A stretch of 64,000 nucleotides of DNA from Pantoea anthophila (GCF_006494375.1 NZ_VHIZ01000048.1:98245-162244), one strand, 5' to 3'. Shown: positions 35,414 through 47,410, counted from the stretch's first letter. Numbers and translations are program-made. The notes: generated from the sequence alone by a model not told the origin.

Positions 35414-36079
35414 CCTTCTGTGCAGGGTTATTCTCCAGCGAGTAAAAGGAAGATCGTCTGTTATTTTACAGCCTGACAGCGTAATGAATAGCGCAGAAGT
35501 GAGTGCCGCGCCGGTCAGGCAGGATAAGTACGCTTCTGCAGGGTGGTGACTGACTTATCTATTTGAAAAATAATAATTTTATTTTTATGCTTCTCAGGTG
35601 TGACGCAGAATTTATGTCCGCTTGCTTAGCATAATCGTATGCGCTTTAGCGATTTTCTGGTTAATTAACCCGGAAAATAAAACGGCGGGGCGATTGTGGG
35701 CTGGGGCAGGACACAATAAGTTTTCGCTATTTCTTAGATCACGCTAAAAATAATTTCTTAGTCAGCATTTTCCTCTGCGGTTCTGCGGCGTAATTAGTTT
35801 AATCCGCGCAGCCAATTCTTATCGGACAGAGCCTTTACGTCCCTGCCATTTAATTTACACGGCTTTGCGGTTTGCCTGCCCGCTGAAGTGCGGTTATGGT
35901 AATCGACCTACTCTCAGAACAATGAACTCGACAGATTTCTCTGTAACCGGACAGCGGCACAGGTTTCCGCTGTCGTGCATAAACATAAGATTTTGATTGG
36001 CAGAGCAGGCACCGGCGCGACGCGATATGTGCAAAAGGCCCTATTCATGGCGCCCGGTCCTGAAGCCTGGAGGCAGAAG
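35414..36079. promoter_or_regulatory. Gene-free region between leuL and ilvI, with ilvIH control region
   Basis: About 670 bp hold no supported gene. In E. coli this interval contains leuO, which is missing here. The part from about 35560 to 35800 is markedly AT-rich (runs such as AAAATAATAATTTTATTTTT), as expected for the Lrp- and H-NS-bound upstream region of ilvIH. I could not define individual Lrp sites or the -10/-35. The sequence from about 35975 can be read in frame with ilvI but resembles no protein. Confidence 0.55.
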
Positions 36080-37804
36080 ATGGAGATGTTGTCAGGAGCC
36101 GAAATGGTCGTCCGTTCGTTAATCGATCAGGGCGTTAAGCAGGTATTCGGTTATCCGGGTGGCGCGGTATTAGATATCTATGATGCGCTGCAAACCGTCG
36201 GGGGTATCGATCACATTCTGGTACGCCATGAGCAGGCTGCGGTGCATATGGCTGACGGCCTCGCACGCGCCACGGGTGAAGTCGGGGTCGTGCTGGTCAC
36301 TTCCGGCCCCGGCGCGACCAATGCGATCACCGGGATCGCCACCGCCTATATGGACTCTATTCCGCTGGTGATTCTGTCGGGCCAGGTGCCTACCTCGCTG
36401 ATTGGCTATGATGCCTTTCAGGAGTGCGACATGGTCGGCATTTCACGACCGGTGGTGAAGCACAGTTTTCTGGTGAAAAGCACCGAAGAGATCCCCACCG
36501 TGCTGAAAAAGGCGTTCTGGCTCGCCGCCAGCGGACGTCCGGGCCCCGTGGTTATCGATCTGCCGAAAGATATTCTCAACCCGGCCAATAAGCTCCCTTA
36601 TCACTGGCCGGACGCTGTCAGCATGCGCTCCTACAATCCGACCATCCAGGGCCATAAAGGTCAGATCAAGCGTGCGCTGACGACACTGCTGGCCGCAAAA
36701 CAGCCGGTGATTTATGCCGGAGGCGGTGCCATCACCGCGGGCTGTGAAGCGGAACTGTTACAGCTGGCCGAAAGCCTGAACATTCCGGTCACCACATCGC
36801 TGATGGGGCTGGGCGCGTTTCCTGGCACGCATCGTCAGTGCGTCGGGATGCTCGGCATGCACGGCACCTATGAAGCCAACATGACGATGCACAACACCGA
36901 TCTGATTTTTGGTATCGGCGTTCGCTTTGACGACCGCACCACCAATAATCTGGCGAAGTATTGCCCCAACGCCACCATCATGCACATTGATATCGACCCG
37001 ACCTCAATCTCCAAAACGGTGGCGGCGGATATCCCGATCGTGGGTGATGCGAAGCAGGTACTGCAGCAGATGCTGGAGCTGCTGGCGCAAAACGACAGTG
37101 AGCCGCGCTCTGAGAGTCTGCAGGCGTGGTGGAGCGCGATTGAGGGCTGGCGCAGTCGTCAGTGCCTGGAGTTCGATCGGACCAGCGACAAAATCAAGCC
37201 GCAGGCCGTTATTGAAACCATCAGCCGTCTGACCCATGGCGACGCCTACGTCACATCCGATGTGGGCCAGCATCAGATGTTTGCTGCGCTCTATTATCCG
37301 TTCGATAAACCGCGTCGCTGGATTAACTCCGGGGGGCTGGGCACGATGGGCTTTGGCCTGCCCGCTGCGCTGGGTGTCAAGATGGCGCTGCCGGACGAAA
37401 CCGTTATCTGCGTGACGGGCGATGGCAGTATCCAGATGAACATTCAGGAGCTCTCAACCGCACTGCAGTACAATCTGCCGGTGCTGGTACTGAGCCTGAA
37501 TAACCGGGTTCTGGGCATGGTGAAACAGTGGCAGGATATGATCTACTCCGGTCGCCACTCGCAGTCCTATATGGAGTCACTGCCTGACTTTGTGCGTCTG
37601 GCTGAAGCCTACGGCCACGTCGGGATCGCCATTGAGCATCCGGCTGAACTGGAAGAGAAGCTGACGCTGGCGCTGGAGAAACTGGCACAGGGGCGTCTGG
37701 TGTTTGTAGATGTTGCCGTGGACGGTAGCGAACATGTTTACCCGATGCAGATTCGCGGCGGCAGCATGGATGAGATGTGGTTAAGCAAAACGGAGAGGAC
37801 ATAA
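36080..37804 (+). CDS. ilvI: Acetolactate synthase III catalytic subunit
   Basis: IlvI joins two pyruvates, or pyruvate and 2-oxobutyrate, using thiamine diphosphate and FAD at the start of valine/leucine and isoleucine synthesis. The ATG at 36080 has a TGGAGG site six bases away and yields a 574-residue protein, the E. coli length; an in-frame extension to 35975 is rejected. The catalytic Glu51 is in VRHEQAA. The TPP-binding motif is [15 protein letters not shown], with NN following near LSLNN. In the [12 protein letters not shown] segment x is Val where E. coli has Tyr. ilvH follows at once. Confidence 0.97.
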   Translation: MEMLSGAEMVVRSLIDQGVKQVFGYPGGAVLDIYDALQTVGGIDHILVRHEQAAVHMADGLARATGEVGVVLVTSGPGATNAITGIATAYMDSIPLVILSGQVPTSLIGYDAFQECDMVGISRPVVKHSFLVKSTEEIPTVLKKAFWLAASGRPGPVVIDLPKDILNPANKLPYHWPDAVSMRSYNPTIQGHKGQIKRALTTLLAAKQPVIYAGGGAITAGCEAELLQLAESLNIPVTTSLMGLGAFPGTHRQCVGMLGMHGTYEANMTMHNTDLIFGIGVRFDDRTTNNLAKYCPNATIMHIDIDPTSISKTVAADIPIVGDAKQVLQQMLELLAQNDSEPRSESLQAWWSAIEGWRSRQCLEFDRTSDKIKPQAVIETISRLTHGDAYVTSDVGQHQMFAALYYPFDKPRRWINSGGLGTMGFGLPAALGVKMALPDETVICVTGDGSIQMNIQELSTALQYNLPVLVLSLNNRVLGMVKQWQDMIYSGRHSQSYMESLPDFVRLAEAYGHVGIAIEHPAELEEKLTLALEKLAQGRLVFVDVAVDGSEHVYPMQIRGGSMDEMWLSKTERT

Positions 37805-37806
37805 CT

Positions 37807-38298
37807 ATGCGTCGCATTTTATCAGTTCTGCTGGAGAACGAATCTGGCGCATTATCCCGTGTCGTCGGTCTCTTTTCGCAGCGCGGCTACAACATCGAAA
37901 GCCTGACCGTTGCGCCTACCGACGATCCCACCCTGTCGCGGATGACCATTCAGACGGTAGGCGACCAGAAGGTGCTGGAGCAGATCGAAAAGCAGCTGCA
38001 CAAGCTGGTGGATGTGCTGCGCGTGACCGAACTGGGGCAGGGTGCCTACGTAGAGCGCGAAATCATGCTGGTGAAGATCCAGGCGAGTGGCTATGGCCGT
38101 GAAGAGGTGAAGCGCAACGCTGAGATCTTCCGCGGTCAGATTATTGATGTAACGCCTACGCTGTACACGGTTCAGCTGGCAGGCACCAGTGACAAACTGG
38201 ACGCGTTTCTCCATTCCGTGCGTGAGGTTGCCGAAATCGTTGAAGTGGCCCGCTCCGGTATTGTGGGCGTGTCACGCGGCGATCGCATCATGCGTTAA
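37807..38298 (+). CDS. ilvH: Acetolactate synthase III regulatory subunit
   Basis: IlvH activates IlvI and gives it valine sensitivity. The 163-residue protein has an N-terminal ACT domain ([19 protein letters not shown], then [18 protein letters not shown]), which binds valine, and a C-terminal ferredoxin-like domain. The ATG at 37807 matches E. coli and has GGAGAGG upstream; it begins two bases after the ilvI stop. The pair forms one operon ended by a strong terminator. Confidence 0.98.
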   Translation: MRRILSVLLENESGALSRVVGLFSQRGYNIESLTVAPTDDPTLSRMTIQTVGDQKVLEQIEKQLHKLVDVLRVTELGQGAYVEREIMLVKIQASGYGREEVKRNAEIFRGQIIDVTPTLYTVQLAGTSDKLDAFLHSVREVAEIVEVARSGIVGVSRGDRIMR

Positions 38299-38328
38299 TC
38301 ACGCTGCGTCACCATCGAACCTCACCTA

Positions 38329-38352
38329 ACCCGGCGAAATGCCGGGTTTTTT
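38329..38352 (+). terminator. ilvIH terminator
   Basis: A 7-bp stem ACCCGGC / GCCGGGT with a GAAAT loop is followed by a long T tract, 30 bases after the ilvH stop. Confidence 0.92.
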
Positions 38353-38494
38353 TATTTTTTATGCGCCAGGCTGGTTACATTCAGAAAAGCGGTTGCTCCG
38401 CGCACTTTTCTGCTGTTAGATGATAGCCATGAGTTATCCATAGCTTAACTGCGGCTATTTCTGCCGTAAAAGCGGATTTGATGGTGGGGTTATC

Positions 38495-39505
38495 GTGAAG
38501 CTGGATGAAATTGCGCGTTTGGCAGGCGTGTCGCGCACCACGGCCAGTTATGTGATCAATGGTAAAGCGCGGCAGTATCGTGTCAGCGACAAAACCGTTG
38601 AGAAAGTGATGGCGGTCGTGCGTGAGCATAATTATCACCCCAATGCGGTGGCCGCCGGGCTGCGCGCCGGGCGAACGCGCTCTATTGGGCTGGTGATTCC
38701 CGATCTGGAGAATACCAGTTACACCCGTATTGCAAACTATCTTGAACGTCAGGCGCGTCAGCGAGGCTATCAGCTGCTGATCGCCTGCTCAGAAGATCAG
38801 CCTGATAACGAGATGCGCTGCATTGAGCATCTGCTACAGCGTCAGGTCGACGCGATCATCGTCTCCACCTCGTTACCGCCTGAGCATCCCTTTTATCAGC
38901 GCTGGGTCAACGATCCGCTGCCAATCATTGCGTTAGACCGTGCGCTGGATCGTGAACATTTCACCAGCGTCGTGGGCGCCGACCAGGACGATGCCCATAC
39001 GCTGGCGGCTGAACTGCGTCAGCTCGAGGTCAAAAACGTGCTGTTCCTCGGCGCCCTGCCTGAGCTGTCAGTGAGCTTCCTGCGTGAGATGGGATTCCGT
39101 GATGCGTGGAAAGATGACCCGCGGCCGATAGATTACATTTATTGCAACAGCTTCGAACGCACCGCTGCCGCCGCGCTTTTTGAGCGTTATCTTGAAGAGC
39201 ATCCGATGCCGGAGGCGCTTTTTACCACCTCTTTCGGGCTGCTGCAGGGCGTCATGGATGTCACGCTGAAACGAGACGGCCGGCTGCCTACCGAGCTGGC
39301 GATTGCCACCTTTGGCGACCACGAATTACTGGACTTTCTTGAGTGCCCCGTGCTGGCCGTAGGACAACGCCATCGTGACGTCGCCGAACGGGTACTGGAA
39401 TTAGTTTTAGCCTCGCTGGATGAGCCAAGAAAACCTAAACCCGGTTTAACCCGTATCCGCCGTAATTTATATCGTCGCGGACAATTAAGCCGAAGAGTTA
39501 AATGA
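38495..39505 (+). CDS. cra: Catabolite repressor/activator Cra
   Basis: Cra (FruR) is a LacI-family regulator of central carbon flow, released from DNA by fructose-1-phosphate (and in some reports FBP). The 336-residue protein starts with the helix-turn-helix [19 protein letters not shown] and hinge region, then a periplasmic-binding-protein-like effector domain ([26 protein letters not shown]-like [13 protein letters not shown] near residue 145). The GTG start agrees with E. coli. It is monocistronic between ilvIH and the dcw cluster. Confidence 0.97.
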   Translation: MKLDEIARLAGVSRTTASYVINGKARQYRVSDKTVEKVMAVVREHNYHPNAVAAGLRAGRTRSIGLVIPDLENTSYTRIANYLERQARQRGYQLLIACSEDQPDNEMRCIEHLLQRQVDAIIVSTSLPPEHPFYQRWVNDPLPIIALDRALDREHFTSVVGADQDDAHTLAAELRQLEVKNVLFLGALPELSVSFLREMGFRDAWKDDPRPIDYIYCNSFERTAAAALFERYLEEHPMPEALFTTSFGLLQGVMDVTLKRDGRLPTELAIATFGDHELLDFLECPVLAVGQRHRDVAERVLELVLASLDEPRKPKPGLTRIRRNLYRRGQLSRRVK

Positions 39506-39510
39506 GGGAA

Positions 39511-39546
39511 GGGCAGTATTACGCTGCCCGCCACGTTTATTTTTTT
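39511..39546 (+). terminator. Probable cra terminator
   Basis: GGGCAG (39511-39516) pairs with CTGCCC (39524-39529); a T-rich run starts about eight bases later. The spacing to the T tract is longer than usual. It lies six bases after the cra stop. Confidence 0.5.
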
Positions 39547-39909
39547 CGAATTACTGATTAAATAAACAGGTCGACGTAAAAAAGCGTAAATTCTGCTCAT
39601 CAATTCTAACAAAGCAGAAAGGGTTATTTTTATTATCTGCTTACAACTTCAACAAATGCCGCTTTCCTGTCCGGCCTGAGCCGCTGGGCTTTCTTTCGGA
39701 AATCCCCTAAAATGCCGCCGCTGTCTCAGAAACCACGAGAAATATTCAGCGTGTGACGCTGTTTCATTTTTAATCGTTTTTTCCGCGCCCGCTTTTTTTA
39801 TTCAGGTATTCATTGGTTTAATTTTTTCTTTCTCTTTTTATTCGATCAGGGCGTCGGCAGCCATTAATTCGGCGCTCTGTAAATAGTGATATTCAACTGC
39901 CGCTCCGGC

Positions 39910-39970
39910 TTGACAAGGATTTCATCGAATCCTTAAACTCGTTTCGTGGTAAAAAGTGGGATAAAGTGGT
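39910..39970 (+). promoter_or_regulatory. Pmra promoter with MraZ-type operator repeats
   Basis: A perfect TTGACA (39910-39915), 17-bp spacer and weak -10 TTAAAC (39933-39938) precede mraZ. Just downstream, GTGGT (39946), GTGGG (39956) and GTGGT (39966) repeat with an exact 10-bp period, the arrangement of the repeats MraZ binds in E. coli to repress its own operon. The rest of 39506-39909 is AT-rich and shows no ORF I can support. Confidence 0.75.
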
Positions 39971-40000
39971 GCAAACGGGTGACCAGGGGGAGAGACTGGC

Positions 40001-40459
40001 ATGTTCCGCGGAGCAACGTTAGTCAATCTCGACAGTAAAGGGCGGCTTGCCGTACCCACGCGATATCGCGATTTGCTGATCGGGGAATCTCAGGGGCAGA
40101 TGGTCTGTACCATCGACCTCCACCAGCCATGCCTGTTGCTTTATACCCTGCCCGAATGGGAAATCATTGAAAAAAAGCTCGCCCGCTTATCCAGTATGAA
40201 TCCACTTGAGCGCCGTGTGCAGCGTCTGTTGCTGGGACATGCCAGTGAATGTCAGATGGATAATGCAGGACGCCTGCTGCTGGCGAATACGCTTCGGCAG
40301 CACGCAAAATTAACCAAAGAAGTGATGCTGGTCGGACAGTTCAACAAGTTTGAGCTGTGGGATGAACAGACCTGGTATCAACAGGTCAGGGACGATATTG
40401 ACGCAGAACAGTCAGCTCAGGAGCCTTTATCTGAGCGGTTGCAGGACTTGTCGCTATAG
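40001..40459 (+). CDS. mraZ: Transcriptional regulator MraZ
   Basis: MraZ binds the repeats before its own gene and in E. coli represses the dcw cluster. The 152-residue protein has two AbrB-like (SpoVT-AbrB) domains; [23 protein letters not shown] opens the first and [17 protein letters not shown] the second. The protein forms a ring in the family. GGGGGAGAG lies upstream of the ATG. It opens the 17-gene cluster and is followed by rsmH after two bases. Confidence 0.97.
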   Translation: MFRGATLVNLDSKGRLAVPTRYRDLLIGESQGQMVCTIDLHQPCLLLYTLPEWEIIEKKLARLSSMNPLERRVQRLLLGHASECQMDNAGRLLLANTLRQHAKLTKEVMLVGQFNKFELWDEQTWYQQVRDDIDAEQSAQEPLSERLQDLSL

Positions 40460-40461
40460 CT

Positions 40462-41403
40462 ATGCAGGAAAATTTCAAACATACCACCGTGCTGTTGGAT
40501 GAGGCGGTTAACGGCCTCAATATCAGGGAAGACGGTATCTACATCGACGGCACGTTTGGTCGTGGTGGTCATTCACGTCTGATTCTTTCGCAACTGGGAG
40601 AGAAGGGACAACTGATCGCCATTGATCGCGACCCTCAAGCTATCGCCGCTGCCGCTGAGATTACAGATCCCCGCTTCTCTATTATTCATGGCCCTTTTTC
40701 CGCCCTGGCAGAGTATGTCTCTGAGCGGGATTTGGTCGGAAAAATTGACGGCATCCTGCTGGATCTGGGGGTTTCCTCACCGCAGCTGGATGACGCAGAG
40801 CGCGGCTTCTCGTTTATGCGTGACGGACCGCTGGATATGCGTATGGATCCTTCGCGCGGTCACTCCGCCGCCGAGTGGTTGCTGCAGGCGGAAGAGGCAG
40901 ACATCGCTTTCGTTCTGAAAACCTACGGTGAAGAGCGGTTCGCCAAACGTATCGCCCGCGCCATTGTTGAGCGCAATCGCGAAGCGCCGATGACCCGGAC
41001 ACGGGAGCTGGCTGAGGTGATCGCCGTTGCCACGCCGGTTAAAGATAAGTTCAAGCATCCGGCGACGCGCAGTTTCCAGGCGATCCGTATCTGGATTAAC
41101 AGTGAACTGGAAGAGATCGATATTGCGCTGAAAGGGGCAGTTGAGGTGCTGGCACCACAAGGGCGCCTTTCGGTGATCAGCTTCCACTCGCTGGAAGATC
41201 GGCTGGTGAAACGCTTTATGCGCGATCAGAGTCGCGGGCCGCAGGTCCCAGCCGGGCTGCCAATGACGGAACATCAGCTGCGTGCCCTGGGCGGTCGTGA
41301 ACTGAAATTACTCGGCAAAATGTCGCCGGGCGATGCCGAAGTTTCTGAGAACCCGCGCGCGCGCAGTTCGGTATTACGTATTGCGGAGAAAACCGACGCA
41401 TGA
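40462..41403 (+). CDS. rsmH: 16S rRNA (cytosine1402-N4)-methyltransferase
   Basis: RsmH (MraW) methylates C1402 in the decoding centre of 16S rRNA. The 313-residue protein shows [13 protein letters not shown] at the N-terminus, the SAM-binding [15 protein letters not shown] near residue 28, and [20 protein letters not shown] near 98. The C-terminal [14 protein letters not shown] segment is characteristic. Its final four bases overlap ftsL. Confidence 0.98.
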   Translation: MQENFKHTTVLLDEAVNGLNIREDGIYIDGTFGRGGHSRLILSQLGEKGQLIAIDRDPQAIAAAAEITDPRFSIIHGPFSALAEYVSERDLVGKIDGILLDLGVSSPQLDDAERGFSFMRDGPLDMRMDPSRGHSAAEWLLQAEEADIAFVLKTYGEERFAKRIARAIVERNREAPMTRTRELAEVIAVATPVKDKFKHPATRSFQAIRIWINSELEEIDIALKGAVEVLAPQGRLSVISFHSLEDRLVKRFMRDQSRGPQVPAGLPMTEHQLRALGGRELKLLGKMSPGDAEVSENPRARSSVLRIAEKTDA

Positions 41404-41720
41404 TCGGTAATGAGCGTCACAGTCTGCCCGCCGTCATCGGCGGGGATCTGCTGCGAAAGGGCAAGATCCCGGTGCTGTTGCTGATCGCTGTGGTGGTTTC
41501 TGCCGTGCTGGTGGTCACCACCACCCATAAAACCCGACTGTTAACCGCACAGCGTGAACAGCTGGTACTGGAGCGCGACGCGCTGGATATCGAATGGCGC
41601 AACCTGATTCTGGAAGAGAATGCGCTGGGCGATCACAGCCGTGTCGAACGCATCGCCACCGAGAAGCTGCAGCTGCAGCACGTTGATCCTTCACAAGAAA
41701 ATATCGTGGTGCAGAAATAA
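41400..41720 (+). CDS. ftsL: Cell division protein FtsL
   Basis: FtsL is a bitopic membrane protein that, with FtsB and FtsQ, licenses septal peptidoglycan synthesis by FtsWI. The 106-residue sequence has a short cytoplasmic N-terminus, one membrane segment (about residues 22-40, [18 protein letters not shown]) and a periplasmic coiled coil with Leu heptads ([19 protein letters not shown]). It overlaps rsmH by four bases and is 16 bases before ftsI. Confidence 0.96.
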   Translation: MIGNERHSLPAVIGGDLLRKGKIPVLLLIAVVVSAVLVVTTTHKTRLLTAQREQLVLERDALDIEWRNLILEENALGDHSRVERIATEKLQLQHVDPSQENIVVQK

Positions 41721-41736
41721 GGACCTCAGATAGCGA

Positions 41737-43503
41737 ATGAGCGGTACAGGCAGAACGCTGAAGTTAAAGAAACCGGAAGATAAGGCCAGCTTTGTAAGCT
41801 GGCGTTTTGCGTTGCTGTGCGGCTGTATTTTGCTGGCGCTGGGTGGACTGCTGTCACGCGTTGCCTGGCTGCAGGTGATCAATCCAGGCAAGCTGGTCAA
41901 AGAGGGTGATCTTCGCTCGCTGCGCGTGCAGGCGGTGCCGACGTCGCGCGGGATGATCAGCGATCGAGCCGGACGCCCGCTCGCCGTCAGTGTCCCGGTA
42001 AATGCCATCTGGGCCGATCCCAAAGAGCTCCACGCCGGCGGCGGCGTCACACTGGACAGCCGCTGGAAGGCGCTCTCCGATGCGCTTTCGATTCCGCTGG
42101 ATCAGCTGGCGGCGCGTGTTAACGCCAACCCGAAAGGCCGCTTCGTCTATCTGGCGCGCCAGGTCAATCCGGCTATCGGCGAGTACGTTAAAAAACTCAA
42201 ACTTCCCGGTATTCATCTGCGCGAAGAGTCGCGCCGCTACTATCCTGCCGGGCAGGTCACCTCCCATCTGATTGGTTTTACCAATATCGACGGACAGGGT
42301 ATTGAAGGCATCGAGAAGAGCTTTGATAAGTGGCTGACCGGTGCGCCGGGCGAACGAACGGTGCGTAAAGACCGTTACGGTCGGGTCATCGAAGATATCT
42401 CTTCCGTCGACAGCCGGGCGGCCCACAACCTGACACTGAGCATTGATGAACGTCTGCAGGCGCTGGTTTACCGCGAACTGAATAACGCCGTGGCGTTCAA
42501 CAAAGCGGAGTCGGGCACGGCGGTGCTGGTGGATGTGAACACCGGTGAAGTGCTGGCGATGGCTAACAGCCCGGCTTACAACCCGAACAATCTCAGTAAT
42601 ACCTCCAAAGATCTGATGCGCAACCGCGCCATCACCGACATTTTCGAGCCTGGCTCAACCGTGAAGCCGATGGTGGTGATGACGGCGCTGCAACGCGGCG
42701 TGGTCAGAGAGAACAGCGTTCTGAATACCGTGCCGTACCGCGTCAATGGTCATGAGATCAAAGATGTGGCGCGCTACAACGAATTGACCCTGACAGGGGT
42801 TCTGCAGAAGTCGAGTAACGTCGGGGTTTCACGTCTGGCGTTAGCGATGCCCTCCTCAGCGCTGGTAGAAACTTACTCGCGTTTTGGACTGGGCAAACCG
42901 ACCAATTTGGGGCTGGTCGGGGAAAGCAGTGGCTTATACCCTAAAAAACAACGGTGGTCTGACATAGAGAGGGCCACCTTCTCTTTCGGCTACGGGCTAA
43001 TGGTGACGCCGTTACAGTTAGCGCGAGTCTACGCAACCATTGGCAGCTATGGCATTAATCGCCCGCTGTCGATTACCAAAGTCGACCCGCCCGTCGCGGG
43101 AGAGCGCGTTTTCGATGAGTCGCTGGTGAAAACCGTGATGCATATGATGGAAAGCGTGGCGCTGCCCGGTGGCGGCGGTGTCAAAGCGGCCATCAAGGGC
43201 TATCGCATTGCGATAAAAACCGGTACGGCGAAAAAAGTCGGGCCGGATGGTCGCTACGTCAACAAATACATCGCCTATACCGCAGGTGTTGCACCTGCCA
43301 GTCATCCTCGGTTCGCGCTGGTGGTGGTGATCAACGATCCCCAGGCCGGCAAATATTATGGTGGTGCGGTTTCTGCTCCGGTGTTTGGTGCCATCATGGG
43401 CGGCGTACTGCGCACCATGAACATCGAACCGGATGCGTTACCGACCAATGACAAAAACGAGCTGGTGACTAACAGAAGTGAGGAATCAAGTGACAGATCG
43501 TAA
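41737..43503 (+). CDS. ftsI: Peptidoglycan transpeptidase FtsI (PBP3)
   Basis: FtsI crosslinks septal peptidoglycan with its partner polymerase FtsW. The 588-residue protein has one N-terminal membrane helix (about 25-45), the pedestal domain, and the class B transpeptidase domain: SxxK with Ser307 in EPGSTVKPM, SxN as KSSNVG near 363, and KTGT near 498 (AIKTGTAKK). It is the target of aztreonam-type beta-lactams. The last 14 bases overlap murE. Confidence 0.98.
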   Translation: MSGTGRTLKLKKPEDKASFVSWRFALLCGCILLALGGLLSRVAWLQVINPGKLVKEGDLRSLRVQAVPTSRGMISDRAGRPLAVSVPVNAIWADPKELHAGGGVTLDSRWKALSDALSIPLDQLAARVNANPKGRFVYLARQVNPAIGEYVKKLKLPGIHLREESRRYYPAGQVTSHLIGFTNIDGQGIEGIEKSFDKWLTGAPGERTVRKDRYGRVIEDISSVDSRAAHNLTLSIDERLQALVYRELNNAVAFNKAESGTAVLVDVNTGEVLAMANSPAYNPNNLSNTSKDLMRNRAITDIFEPGSTVKPMVVMTALQRGVVRENSVLNTVPYRVNGHEIKDVARYNELTLTGVLQKSSNVGVSRLALAMPSSALVETYSRFGLGKPTNLGLVGESSGLYPKKQRWSDIERATFSFGYGLMVTPLQLARVYATIGSYGINRPLSITKVDPPVAGERVFDESLVKTVMHMMESVALPGGGGVKAAIKGYRIAIKTGTAKKVGPDGRYVNKYIAYTAGVAPASHPRFALVVVINDPQAGKYYGGAVSAPVFGAIMGGVLRTMNIEPDALPTNDKNELVTNRSEESSDRS

Positions 43504-44977
43504 CCTGCGCGACTTACTCGGCCCCTGGGTGCCAGGCGCGCCGGCGCGCCCACTGCGTGACATGACCCTGGACAGCCGCCTTGCGGCTTCTGGCGATCTG
43601 TTTGTCGCTGTTTCAGGCCATCAGGTTGATGGACGCCGCTTTATCCCGCAGGCGATTGCGCAGGGCGTCGCTGCGGTTGTGGCGGAAGCCGAAGGCGAAG
43701 CCGCCGACGGTGAAATCCGTGAGATGCACGGCGTGCCGGTTATCTATCTGGCGCAGCTGCATCAGCGTCTTTCGGCATTAGCCGGACGCTTTTACCAGCA
43801 GCCAGGTGAAAAACAGAAGCTGATCGGCGTGACCGGCACCAACGGCAAAACCACCACCACGCAGTTACTGGCGCAGTGGGCAATGCTGCTGGGTGAAACC
43901 AGCGCGGTCATGGGCACGGTCGGCAACGGCCTGGTAGGCCAGCTGGCCGCCGCCGAAAATACTACCGGCTCTGCGGTAGACGTACAGCATCTGCTGCACG
44001 ATCTGGCTGAAAAAGGGGCGACCCTGACCGCCATGGAAGTCTCCTCACACGGGCTGGTTCAGCATCGCGTCGCGGCGCTGCCGTTTGCCGCTGCGGTCTT
44101 CACCAATCTCAGCCGCGATCACCTCGACTATCACGGTGACATGGAGAGCTACGAGTCCGCCAAATGGCTGCTCTTCTCCGAGCATCAGGTCGGTCAGGCG
44201 ATCCTCAACGCAGATGATGAAGTGGGGCGTCGCTGGCTCGCGCGCTTACCGGATGCGGTCGCAGTCACCATGGAGAATAACCTCCAGCCGGGTTGCCATG
44301 GCCGCTGGCTGAAAGCCGACGCGGTGGAGTACCACGACAACGGCGCCCATATCCGTTTCAGCTCCAGCTGGGGCAATGGCGACATTGCCAGCCCGCTGAT
44401 GGGCGCATTCAATGTCAGCAATCTGATGCTGGCGCTGGCGACCCTGCTGGCGCTCGACTATCCGCTGGCGACGCTGATCGACGCCGCCCCCCGGTTACAG
44501 CCGGTCAACGGGCGTATGGAAGTGTTCAGTGCCGCAGGTAAACCCACGGTCGTGGTCGATTACGCTCACACGCCAGACGCGCTGGAAAAAGCGCTGGAAG
44601 CGGCACGCCTGCACTGCACAGGGAAACTGTGGTGCCTGTTTGGCTGCGGTGGCGATCGTGACAAAGGGAAACGCCCGTTAATGGGGGCGATTGCCGAGCA
44701 GTTTGCCGATGTGGTGGTGATTACCGATGACAACCCGCGCAGTGAAGATCCGCAGGCCATCGTCAACGATATTCTGACCGGTTTGCTGAACCCGGGCCGC
44801 GCCCGTGTGGTCTCCGGTCGTGCGCAGGCGGTGACTAACACCATTATGCAGGCGCAACCTGACGACATCGTGCTGGTCGCGGGCAAGGGCCACGAAGATT
44901 ATCAGATCATCGGTACACACCGGCTTGATTACTCCGACCGTGCAACGGTCGCGGCTCTGCTGGGAGGCACAGCATGA
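43490..44977 (+). CDS. murE: UDP-MurNAc-L-Ala-D-Glu:meso-diaminopimelate ligase
   Basis: MurE adds meso-diaminopimelate as the third residue of the peptidoglycan stem. I chose the GTG at 43490 ([14 protein letters not shown] aligns with E. coli; GAGGA lies five bases upstream; 495 residues). A GTG four codons earlier, at 43478, lies on the ribosome site itself. ATP-binding motif [13 protein letters not shown] is near residue 112. The DDNPRSEDP motif near 412 is the DNPR signature of diaminopimelate (not lysine) specificity, confirming a Gram-negative wall. Overlaps murF by four bases. Confidence 0.97.
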   Translation: MTDRNLRDLLGPWVPGAPARPLRDMTLDSRLAASGDLFVAVSGHQVDGRRFIPQAIAQGVAAVVAEAEGEAADGEIREMHGVPVIYLAQLHQRLSALAGRFYQQPGEKQKLIGVTGTNGKTTTTQLLAQWAMLLGETSAVMGTVGNGLVGQLAAAENTTGSAVDVQHLLHDLAEKGATLTAMEVSSHGLVQHRVAALPFAAAVFTNLSRDHLDYHGDMESYESAKWLLFSEHQVGQAILNADDEVGRRWLARLPDAVAVTMENNLQPGCHGRWLKADAVEYHDNGAHIRFSSSWGNGDIASPLMGAFNVSNLMLALATLLALDYPLATLIDAAPRLQPVNGRMEVFSAAGKPTVVVDYAHTPDALEKALEAARLHCTGKLWCLFGCGGDRDKGKRPLMGAIAEQFADVVVITDDNPRSEDPQAIVNDILTGLLNPGRARVVSGRAQAVTNTIMQAQPDDIVLVAGKGHEDYQIIGTHRLDYSDRATVAALLGGTA

Positions 44978-46332
44978 TTCCGGTTTCATTACAGACCCTG
45001 GCACAGATCACCGGCGGCACGCTTTACGGCAGTGACCTCACTCTGAACGAGGTCACCACAGATACCCGCAAGGTGACGGCTGGCAGCCTGTTTGTCGCGC
45101 TGGTGGGTGAGCGTTTTGATGCGCATGACTTTGTCGGCGATGCGATTGCGAATGGCGCACAGGCGCTGCTGGTCAGTCAGCATTTATCTGTCGCTGTACC
45201 GCAGGTGGTCGTTGAGGATACCCGTCTCGCCTTTGGCAGACTGGGGGCCTGGGTTCGCCAGCAGTCGACCGCCCGCGTCGTGGCGCTGACCGGCTCTTCC
45301 GGGAAAACCTCGGTGAAAGAGATGACCGCGGCGATTCTGCGTCAGTGCGGTGAAACGCTCTATACCGCCGGTAATCTCAATAACGACTATGGCGTCCCGA
45401 TGACGCTGCTGCGCCTGACACCTGAACATCAGTATGCGGTGATCGAGCTGGGCGCGAATCATCAGGGCGAGATCGCCTATACCACCGATCTGGTTCGGCC
45501 GGAGAGTGCGCTGGTTAACAACCTGGCGGCAGCACATCTGGAAGGCTTTGGTTCACTGGCGGGCGTTGCCAAAGCCAAAGGCGAAATTTTTCAGGGCTTA
45601 CCGCCGCACGGCATTGCGATTCTGAATGCCGAGAGCAATGACTGGCCAAAGTGGCAGGCGAATCTGCAGGATAAAACCGTGTGGCGCTTTGCACCGCAGG
45701 CGGCAGGGTGCGACTTCTCCGCCCGCGATATCCGCATTGCTCAGGACGGTACCCATTTTGTCATGGTGACTCCGCGTGGCGAAGTGGAGATCGTTCTGCC
45801 GCTGCCGGGTCGCCATAACATCGCTAATGCCCTGGCCGCTGCGGCCCTGGCCCTGTCAGTGGACGCGCCGCTGAGCGCCGTTCAGCAGGGGCTGAAAAGC
45901 CTGCAGTCGGTGCCTGGCCGTCTGTTCCCGGTGCGCCTCTCTGCGCAGCAGCTGCTGCTGGATGACAGCTACAACGCTAACGTCGGTTCAATGACCGCAG
46001 CGGTTCAGGTTCTGTCCGAGATGCCGGGCTATCGGGTGCTGGTGGCGGGGGATATGGCCGAGCTGGGCGACGAGACCGAACAGTGTCACCGCGAAGTCGG
46101 CGAGGCGGCACGTGACGCAGGCATTGATCGCGTGCTGACGACCGGCAGATTCAGCCATTTCATCAGCGAAAGCAGCAAAGCTGGCGAACATTTCAGCGAT
46201 AAGACGGCGCTGACTGAACGTTTACGCCAGCTGTTGTCCGAACACTCAGAAATTACTGTCTTGATAAAAGGTTCGCGTAGTGCCGCCATGGAGCAGGTAG
46301 TACAGAGCTTACAGGAGAAAGGAACATGTTAG
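44974..46332 (+). CDS. murF: UDP-MurNAc-tripeptide:D-Ala-D-Ala ligase
   Basis: MurF joins D-Ala-D-Ala to the tripeptide precursor, the last cytoplasmic stem-peptide step. The 452-residue protein has the Mur ligase three-domain plan: an N-terminal UDP-binding domain, central ATP domain with [14 protein letters not shown] near residue 106 and [10 protein letters not shown] near 157, and a C-terminal domain with [14 protein letters not shown] near 327. It overlaps murE by four bases and mraY by seven. Confidence 0.98.
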   Translation: MIPVSLQTLAQITGGTLYGSDLTLNEVTTDTRKVTAGSLFVALVGERFDAHDFVGDAIANGAQALLVSQHLSVAVPQVVVEDTRLAFGRLGAWVRQQSTARVVALTGSSGKTSVKEMTAAILRQCGETLYTAGNLNNDYGVPMTLLRLTPEHQYAVIELGANHQGEIAYTTDLVRPESALVNNLAAAHLEGFGSLAGVAKAKGEIFQGLPPHGIAILNAESNDWPKWQANLQDKTVWRFAPQAAGCDFSARDIRIAQDGTHFVMVTPRGEVEIVLPLPGRHNIANALAAAALALSVDAPLSAVQQGLKSLQSVPGRLFPVRLSAQQLLLDDSYNANVGSMTAAVQVLSEMPGYRVLVAGDMAELGDETEQCHREVGEAARDAGIDRVLTTGRFSHFISESSKAGEHFSDKTALTERLRQLLSEHSEITVLIKGSRSAAMEQVVQSLQEKGTC

Positions 46333-47408
46333 TTTGGCTGGCCGAGCATCTGGTCGCTTTATATTCCGGTTTTAACGTCTTTTCCTATCTGACGTTTCGC
46401 GCCATTGTCAGCCTGCTGACCGCGTTATTTATCTCGCTCTGGATGGGACCGCGCCTGATCGCCTGGCTGCAGAAGTTACAGATCGGTCAGGTTGTCCGCA
46501 ACGATGGCCCGGAGTCTCACTTCAGCAAGCGCGGCACGCCGACCATGGGCGGCATCATGATCCTGACCTCCATCACCATTTCGGTGCTGATGTGGGCCTA
46601 TCCGTCGAATCCGTATGTCTGGTGTGTGCTGGTGGTGTTAATCGGCTTTGGCATCATCGGCTTTGTCGACGACTACCGCAAAGTCGTACGTAAAGACACG
46701 AAGGGACTCATCGCCCGCTGGAAATATTTCTGGATGTCGGTGATTTCGCTGGGCGTGGCGTTCGCGCTGTATGCGGCAGGCAAAGATACGCCGGCGACCC
46801 AGCTGGTGGTGCCATTTTTCAAAGACATCATGCCGCAGCTCGGCCTCTTTTATGTGCTGCTGGCCTACTTTGTGATTGTCGGAACGGGTAATGCGGTTAA
46901 CCTGACCGATGGCCTGGATGGTCTGGCGATTATGCCGACCGTCTTTGTAGCGGCCGGCTTCGCGCTTGTTGCCTGGGCAACGGGTAACGTGAAATTCGCA
47001 GAATATCTGCATATCCCTTACCTGCGTCATGCCGGTGAACTGGTGATTGTCTGCACCGCTATCGTCGGGGCAGGGCTGGGCTTTCTGTGGTTCAACACCT
47101 ACCCGGCACAGGTCTTTATGGGGGACGTGGGCTCGCTGGCACTGGGCGGCGCGCTCGGAACCATCGCGGTGTTACTGCGTCAGGAATTTTTACTGGTGAT
47201 CATGGGCGGCGTGTTTGTGGTTGAGACGCTGTCGGTGATCCTGCAGGTGGGATCGTTCAAGCTGCGCGGTCAGCGTATTTTCCGCATGGCGCCGATCCAT
47301 CACCACTATGAACTGAAAGGCTGGCCGGAACCGCGCGTGATTGTGCGCTTCTGGATTATTTCGCTAATGCTGGTGCTGATTGGCCTGGCCACGCTGAAGG
47401 TGCGTTAA
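46326..47408 (+). CDS. mraY: Phospho-MurNAc-pentapeptide translocase MraY
   Basis: MraY transfers phospho-MurNAc-pentapeptide to undecaprenyl phosphate, making lipid I at the inner membrane. The 360-residue protein has about ten membrane segments. The family motifs are visible: [16 protein letters not shown] near residue 115, the [11 protein letters not shown] aspartates near 190 (magnesium site), and [11 protein letters not shown] near 322. Overlaps murF by seven bases; murD starts two bases after its stop. Confidence 0.98.
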   Translation: MLVWLAEHLVALYSGFNVFSYLTFRAIVSLLTALFISLWMGPRLIAWLQKLQIGQVVRNDGPESHFSKRGTPTMGGIMILTSITISVLMWAYPSNPYVWCVLVVLIGFGIIGFVDDYRKVVRKDTKGLIARWKYFWMSVISLGVAFALYAAGKDTPATQLVVPFFKDIMPQLGLFYVLLAYFVIVGTGNAVNLTDGLDGLAIMPTVFVAAGFALVAWATGNVKFAEYLHIPYLRHAGELVIVCTAIVGAGLGFLWFNTYPAQVFMGDVGSLALGGALGTIAVLLRQEFLLVIMGGVFVVETLSVILQVGSFKLRGQRIFRMAPIHHHYELKGWPEPRVIVRFWIISLMLVLIGLATLKVR

Positions 47409-47410
47409 TC

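Noticed and set aside
35975..36079. In-frame N-terminal extension of ilvI by 35 codons
   Set aside because: The extension matches no acetolactate synthase; the ATG at 36080 has a GGAGG site and gives exactly the E. coli length.
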